From Sphingobium scionense (lineage in GTDB: Bacteria; Pseudomonadota; Alphaproteobacteria; Sphingomonadales; Sphingomonadaceae), in the NCBI RefSeq assembly GCF_014197035.1, contig NZ_JACIEU010000008.1, forward strand, positions 1 to 64,000: a stretch of 64,000 bases of DNA. Reading direction: 5' to 3'. The translations under genes and the position numbers were made by a program. Each line of letters starts with the position of its first letter. Within the stretch, counting starts at the first letter, position 1. Below the pieces are notes generated by a model. The model was not told the origin of the DNA. It saw nothing but the letters and a program-made list of their open reading frames with translations, and made no database searches. This document shows positions 59,898 to 64,000 of the stretch, one piece after another.

Positions 59898-62800
59898 ATG
59901 CAATGGCAATTCTGGATCGACCGCGGCGGCACCTTTACCGACGTGGTGGCACGCGACCCGCAAGGGGTTCTTCACACCGCCAAGCTGCTGTCGAGCGACC
60001 CCGAGCGCTATGCCGACGCGGCGGTCGAGGCGATCCGGCGGCTGACCGGCGCGGGCGACGGGGCGATCCCGCCCTGCACGCTGCGGATCGGCACGACCAT
60101 CGCCACCAATGCGCTGCTGGAGCGCAAGGGCGAGCCGGTGCTGCTGGCGATCACCAAGGGATTCCGCGACGCCATCCGCATCGGTTATCAGGACCGGCCG
60201 GACCTGTTCGCGCGGCGGATCGACCTGCCGCCGCCGCTCCATGCCGATGTCGTGGAGATGGACGAACGGGTGATGCAGGACGGCAGCGTGCTCACCCCAC
60301 TGGACGAGGCGGCGGCGCAGGCCGCGTTGCAGCGCGGCTATGATGCCGGGCTGCGCGCGGTCGCGATCGTGCTGATGCACGGCTATCGCTATCCTGCCCA
60401 TGAGCAGGCGCTGGCGCGGATCGCCCGGCAGATCGGCTTCACCCAGATATCGGTCAGCCATGAGGTCGCGCCGCTCATCAAGCTGGTCGGGCGGGGCGAT
60501 ACGGTGCTGGCCGACGCCTATCTCTCGCCGGTGCTGCGCGCCTATGTCGACGGGCTGGGCGCGGCGCTGGGCGAGGGCGCCGACATGCTGTTCATGCAGT
60601 CCAATGGCGGGCTGACGCGGGGCGACCTGTTCCGCGGCAAGGATGCGGTATTGTCCGGCCCGGCCGGCGGTATCGTCGGCCTTGCCCGCACCGCCCAGCA
60701 GGCGGGCTTTGGCGCGGTGATCGGTTTCGACATGGGCGGCACGTCGACCGACGTGTCCCATTATGCCGGCAGTTATGAACGCGACAATGAGGCGCGGGTG
60801 GCGGGCGTGCGGCTGCGCGCGCCGATGATGCGCATCCACACCATCGCGGCGGGCGGCGGCTCCATCTGCTCGGTGGTCGACGGGCGTTTTCGCGTCGGGC
60901 CGGAATCGGCCGGCGCGGTGCCGGGGCCGGCCTGCTATCGGCGCGGCGGACCGCTGACCATCACCGACTGCAACGTCATGCTGGGCAAGGTGCAGCCCGA
61001 TTTCTTCCCCAGCCTGTTCGGCCCCAGCGGCGACCAGCCGCTCGACCGGGACGCGGTCGAGGCGCGCTTTGCCGACATCTGTGCGCAGGTGGAGGCGCAG
61101 ACCGGCCGGGTGATGAGCGCGCAGGAGGCGGCGCAGGGCTTCATCGCCGTCGCCGTCGCCAGCATGGCCAATGCGATCAAGCGCATCTCGGTCGCGCGCG
61201 GCCATGATGTGGCGCGCTATACGCTGGCGAGCTTTGGCGGGGCGGGCGGGCAGCATGCCTGCCTGGTCGCCGACGCGCTGGGCATGGACCGGGTGATGAT
61301 CCATCCGCTGGGCGGCGTCCTGTCCGCCTATGGCATGGGCCTGGCCGACCGGCGCGCAGTGCGCGAACGGACGCTGGCGCTGCCGCTGGATGATGCGGGC
61401 GCCGACGCGCTGACAGCGGCGATCGCAGACCTGGCGGAGTTGGCGCGCGCCGACCTGCCCGAGGCGGAGCGGAGCGAGACGGTGCTGCGGCTGCGCTATG
61501 ATGGCACCGACAGCCTGTTCGACGTGATGCTGGGTGATCGGGCGGCGATGCTGGCCGATTTCGAGGCGCAATATCAGGCCCGCTTTGGCTATGGCGGCAC
61601 CGGCAAAGTGCTGGTCGACATGGTGCGCGTTGAGGCGATCGCGCCGACCGCCGAGGATATGGGCAAGGTGGCGACCATCGCGACCCAGGCGGCCGCGCCG
61701 CTGGCGCAGGTGACGCTGGCGGGGGTGCAGGCGCCGGTGTTCGACCGGGCGGGACTGACGCTGGACAGCGTCGTCGATGGCCCGGCGCTGATCAGCGACC
61801 CGGTGTCGACCACGGTGGTCGAGCCGGGCTGGCGCGCGCGGCTCGATGTGATCGGCAATCTGCTCCTGACCCGTCATGCGCCGCGCCCGGCGCCGGCGAC
61901 CGATGACGGCACCGCCGTCGATCCGGTCCGGCTGGAGGTGATGGGCGGCCTGTTCATGGCGATCGCCGAGGAAATGGGCGCCGCGCTCCAGCACAGCGCC
62001 TCCTCGGTCAATATTCGCGAGCGGCTGGATTTCTCCTGCGCCCTGTTCGACGCGGCCGGCAATCTGGTCGCCAATGCGCCGCACATGCCGGTCCATCTGG
62101 GCAGCATGGGGGAAAGCATCCGCGCGGTCATGCGCCGGCGCGGGATCGGTGCCGATGGCCGGGCGATCGACGGGCGCGGCATGCTGCCGGGCGACGTCTA
62201 CGCGCTCAACGCGCCCTATGATGGCGGCACGCACCTGCCCGACGTGACGGTGGTGATGCCGGTGTTCGTGGATGAGACGGCGCGCGCGCCCGCCTTCTAT
62301 GTCGCGGCGCGCGGCCATCATGCCGATATTGGCGGCATCTCGCCCGGCTCCATGCCGCCCGACAGCCGCAGCATCGAGGAAGAGGGCATCGTCCTCGACA
62401 ATGTGATGGTTGTGGATCAGGGCCGCTTCCTGGAGGGCGATCTGCGGGCGTTGCTGGGGTCGGGCCGCTGGCCCTCGCGCAATATCGACCAGAATATCGC
62501 TGACCTGTCCGCCCAGATCGCCGCCTGCGCCAAGGGCGCGGCCGAGCTGCAGCGGATCAGCGGCGATTATGGCGCCGATGTCGTGGCCGCCTATATGGGC
62601 CATGTGCAGGATCAGGCCGAGGCGGCGGTGCGCCGGCTGATCGATCGCCTGTCCGACGGGCACTATCGCTATGCGATGGACAATGGGGCGGAGGTGGTCG
62701 TCCGCGTGACGATCGACCGGGCGGCGCGGGGGGCGACGGTGGATTTCACCGGTACGTCGGACCAGTTGCCGGGCAATTTCAACGCGCCCTTGTCGGTCGC

Positions 62801-63479
62801 GCGCGCGGCCCTGCTCTATGTCGTGCGGACGCTGGTGGACGAGGCGGTGCCGATGAATGACGGTTGCCTCAAGCCCATGACTTTGGTGGTGCCGGAGGGA
62901 TCGCTGCTGCGACCGCGCTATCCCGCGGCGGTGGTCGCCGGCAATGTCGAGACCAGTCAGGTCGTCACCGACGCGCTGTTCGGCGCGCTGGGCGTGATGG
63001 CGGGCGCGCAGGGGACGATGAACAATTTCACCTTCGGCAATGCGCGCCACCAATATTATGAAACCATCTCGGGCGGATCGGGCGCCGGGCCGGATTTCGA
63101 CGGCGCCGATGTAGTGCAGACCCACATGACGAACAGCCGCCTGACCGACCCCGAAATATTGGAAAGCCGATTCCCGGTGCTGCTGGAGGAATTTTCAATT
63201 CGGCCCGGATCGGGCGGCGCGGGCGCCCATCAGGGCGGCAATGGCGGGCTGCGCCGCATCCGCTTCCTGGAGGATATGACCGCCGGCATCCTGGCCAACC
63301 GGCGCAGCGTGCCGCCCTTTGGCCTTGACGGTGGCGCGCCCGGCGGGCTGGGGCGCAACTGGGTCGAGCGTGGCGACGGCCGGATCGAGATGCTGGGCGC
63401 GACCGGATCGGCGCAGATGGCACCGGGCGACGTCTTCGTGATCGAGACGCCGGGCGGCGGCGGATTCGGCAAGGGCTGA
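59898..63479 (+). CDS. Fused hydantoinase/5-oxoprolinase (HyuA-HyuB)
   Basis: A 1193-residue fusion of the two hydantoinase subunits. The HyuA part (residues 1 to about 680) opens WIDRGGTFTDVVARDPQG, contains GTTIATNALLERKG and the ATPase motif GFDMGGTSTDVSHYAG. The HyuB part (about 680-1193) contains FMAIAEEMGAALQHSASSVN, GDVYALNAPYDGGTHLPDVT and a C-terminal VIETPGGGGFGKG. Full-length fusions act as ATP-dependent 5-oxoprolinases, which open 5-oxoproline to glutamate. The start at 59898 follows GGCGGGGC, a weak ribosome site. Confidence 0.93.
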   Translation: MQWQFWIDRGGTFTDVVARDPQGVLHTAKLLSSDPERYADAAVEAIRRLTGAGDGAIPPCTLRIGTTIATNALLERKGEPVLLAITKGFRDAIRIGYQDRPDLFARRIDLPPPLHADVVEMDERVMQDGSVLTPLDEAAAQAALQRGYDAGLRAVAIVLMHGYRYPAHEQALARIARQIGFTQISVSHEVAPLIKLVGRGDTVLADAYLSPVLRAYVDGLGAALGEGADMLFMQSNGGLTRGDLFRGKDAVLSGPAGGIVGLARTAQQAGFGAVIGFDMGGTSTDVSHYAGSYERDNEARVAGVRLRAPMMRIHTIAAGGGSICSVVDGRFRVGPESAGAVPGPACYRRGGPLTITDCNVMLGKVQPDFFPSLFGPSGDQPLDRDAVEARFADICAQVEAQTGRVMSAQEAAQGFIAVAVASMANAIKRISVARGHDVARYTLASFGGAGGQHACLVADALGMDRVMIHPLGGVLSAYGMGLADRRAVRERTLALPLDDAGADALTAAIADLAELARADLPEAERSETVLRLRYDGTDSLFDVMLGDRAAMLADFEAQYQARFGYGGTGKVLVDMVRVEAIAPTAEDMGKVATIATQAAAPLAQVTLAGVQAPVFDRAGLTLDSVVDGPALISDPVSTTVVEPGWRARLDVIGNLLLTRHAPRPAPATDDGTAVDPVRLEVMGGLFMAIAEEMGAALQHSASSVNIRERLDFSCALFDAAGNLVANAPHMPVHLGSMGESIRAVMRRRGIGADGRAIDGRGMLPGDVYALNAPYDGGTHLPDVTVVMPVFVDETARAPAFYVAARGHHADIGGISPGSMPPDSRSIEEEGIVLDNVMVVDQGRFLEGDLRALLGSGRWPSRNIDQNIADLSAQIAACAKGAAELQRISGDYGADVVAAYMGHVQDQAEAAVRRLIDRLSDGHYRYAMDNGAEVVVRVTIDRAARGATVDFTGTSDQLPGNFNAPLSVARAALLYVVRTLVDEAVPMNDGCLKPMTLVVPEGSLLRPRYPAAVVAGNVETSQVVTDALFGALGVMAGAQGTMNNFTFGNARHQYYETISGGSGAGPDFDGADVVQTHMTNSRLTDPEILESRFPVLLEEFSIRPGSGGAGAHQGGNGGLRRIRFLEDMTAGILANRRSVPPFGLDGGAPGGLGRNWVERGDGRIEMLGATGSAQMAPGDVFVIETPGGGGFGKG

Positions 63480-63527
63480 TCCACCTCCGCCCGCAGCCAG
63501 CGAACGGAGGCGGGGAGGCGGAGTGCG

Positions 63528-64000
63528 CTAGTCCCGCCAGCTCTTGTCGGTGCGGTCGATCAGGCGGACCATCGCCTGGAAATCGGGCACGCCGACGCCG
63601 ACCGGCAATTGCACGCCGGCGAGATCCCGCTGATGCACGGCGATGACATCGGCCGGGATATCCACCGGCGTGCCGGCGGCGCAGGCCGCGACCTGAATCT
63701 CGCAGGCGCGCTGGAGCATCCATTGCATCAGGAAGGCTTCGGGCAGGCTCTTGGCCATCACCAGCGTGCCATGGTTGCGCAGCATCATGATTCGCCGCTC
63801 GCCCAGATTGGCGATCAGCCTTTCCCCTTCCTCCGGCCGGATCGTGACGCCTTCAAAGTCATGATAGGCGATCCGCCCGGCAAAGGCGGCGGCGTAGAAA
63901 TTGATCGGCCGCAACCCTTCGCGCGTGGCGCTGACTGCCATGCCCGCCGTGCTATGGGTGTGGATGATGCAATGGGCGTCGGGCAGGTGGCGGTGGAAGA
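63528..64000 (-). CDS. Class II aldolase/adducin family protein (5' end beyond window)
   Basis: The C-terminal 157 codons of a class II aldolase-type protein; the gene continues past 64000. The reading frame contains HCIIHTHSTAGMAVSA with the zinc-binding HTH pair, RRIMMLRNHGTLVMAKSLPE with the third zinc His, and a family-like end. Relatives cleave or epimerise sugar phosphates, or are decarboxylases; the substrate is unknown. It converges on the oxoprolinase gene, 48 bases apart. Confidence 0.88.
   Translation of the reverse strand, partial: FHRHLPDAHCIIHTHSTAGMAVSATREGLRPINFYAAAFAGRIAYHDFEGVTIRPEEGERLIANLGERRIMMLRNHGTLVMAKSLPEAFLMQWMLQRACEIQVAACAAGTPVDIPADVIAVHQRDLAGVQLPVGVGVPDFQAMVRLIDRTDKSWRD

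Noticed and set aside
59697..63125. An open frame of more than 1100 codons antisense to the fused oxoprolinase gene
   Set aside because: It is Arg/His/Gly-rich, without domains, and lies fully opposite a well-recognised gene. In high-GC DNA such shadow frames arise from codon bias.

Overview
The window comes from a high-GC alphaproteobacterium of the Sphingomonadaceae, most like Sphingobium or Sphingomonas. The evidence is protein style: a TonB receptor with an IVVTG plug start, a xylan-type glycoside hydrolase locus under a LacI regulator, pirin/OsmC/isochorismatase clusters, a cyclophilin next to MgtE, a fused hydantoinase/oxoprolinase, and many Tat-type signal sequences. I found no rRNA, tRNA or CRISPR array. 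The species assignment is inference, since no marker RNA is present.

Layout. 1-6.5 kb is accessory: an IS66-like transposase tail, a broken secreted-protein frame, a short YD-repeat protein, a 1450-aa Rhs protein with a hydrophobic glycine-rich C-terminal tip and a small three-helix membrane protein directly behind it, then a 5'-truncated IS701-type transposase. 6.8-11.1 kb is ordinary chromosome: dienelactone hydrolase, peroxiredoxin, VOC protein, lipoprotein, recF and a CHAP-domain secreted protein. 11.1-11.7 kb holds a decayed IS5-family transposase, followed by a minus-strand terminator with an upstream hairpin (possible small RNA) and a CRP-like box in front of a Crp/Fnr regulator.

12.5-16.1 kb is the most interesting part. 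Three tightly packed minus-strand genes encode a membrane-anchored TIR-TPR protein, a 160-aa protein of no recognised family, and a TPR protein with a SLOG/Rossmann-like nucleotide-sensor region. This is the architecture of a nucleotide-signalling conflict system (TIR enzyme plus ligand sensor), and I could not match it to a named system.

16.3-26.7 kb is a plant-polysaccharide locus: LacI regulator, TonB receptor and GH28-like protein on one side, and a GH43 - alpha/alpha-barrel hydrolase - GH10 xylanase operon on the other. The same operator (TAGCGCTA core) precedes both the receptor and GH43. An AcvB-like lipid hydrolase follows. 28.4-39.2 kb is an oxidative/xenobiotic-type cluster (isochorismatase-like, alpha/beta hydrolase, XapX, amidohydrolase, VOC, DoxX, AlgE-like porin, DUF1275, LysR, two pirins, OsmC). 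A GATTTTATCC-like motif recurs in four of its promoters, suggesting one LysR regulon.

39.2-51.5 kb is mostly housekeeping: phosphotyrosine phosphatase, HerA-like ATPase, ppc, a MarR-GNAT fusion, outer-membrane and lipoprotein genes, cyclophilin, mgtE, DUF1489 and an amidohydrolase. 51.5-57.1 kb is a minus-strand run that may be one operon: CHASE3 hybrid histidine kinase, HhH radical-SAM DNA-repair protein, small membrane protein, hemerythrin and UdgX fusion. 57.2-64 kb holds a circularly permuted D-amino-acid-oxidase-like protein, a thioredoxin-reductase-like protein divergent from an Rrf2 regulator, a fused HyuA/HyuB oxoprolinase and the 3' part of a class II aldolase.
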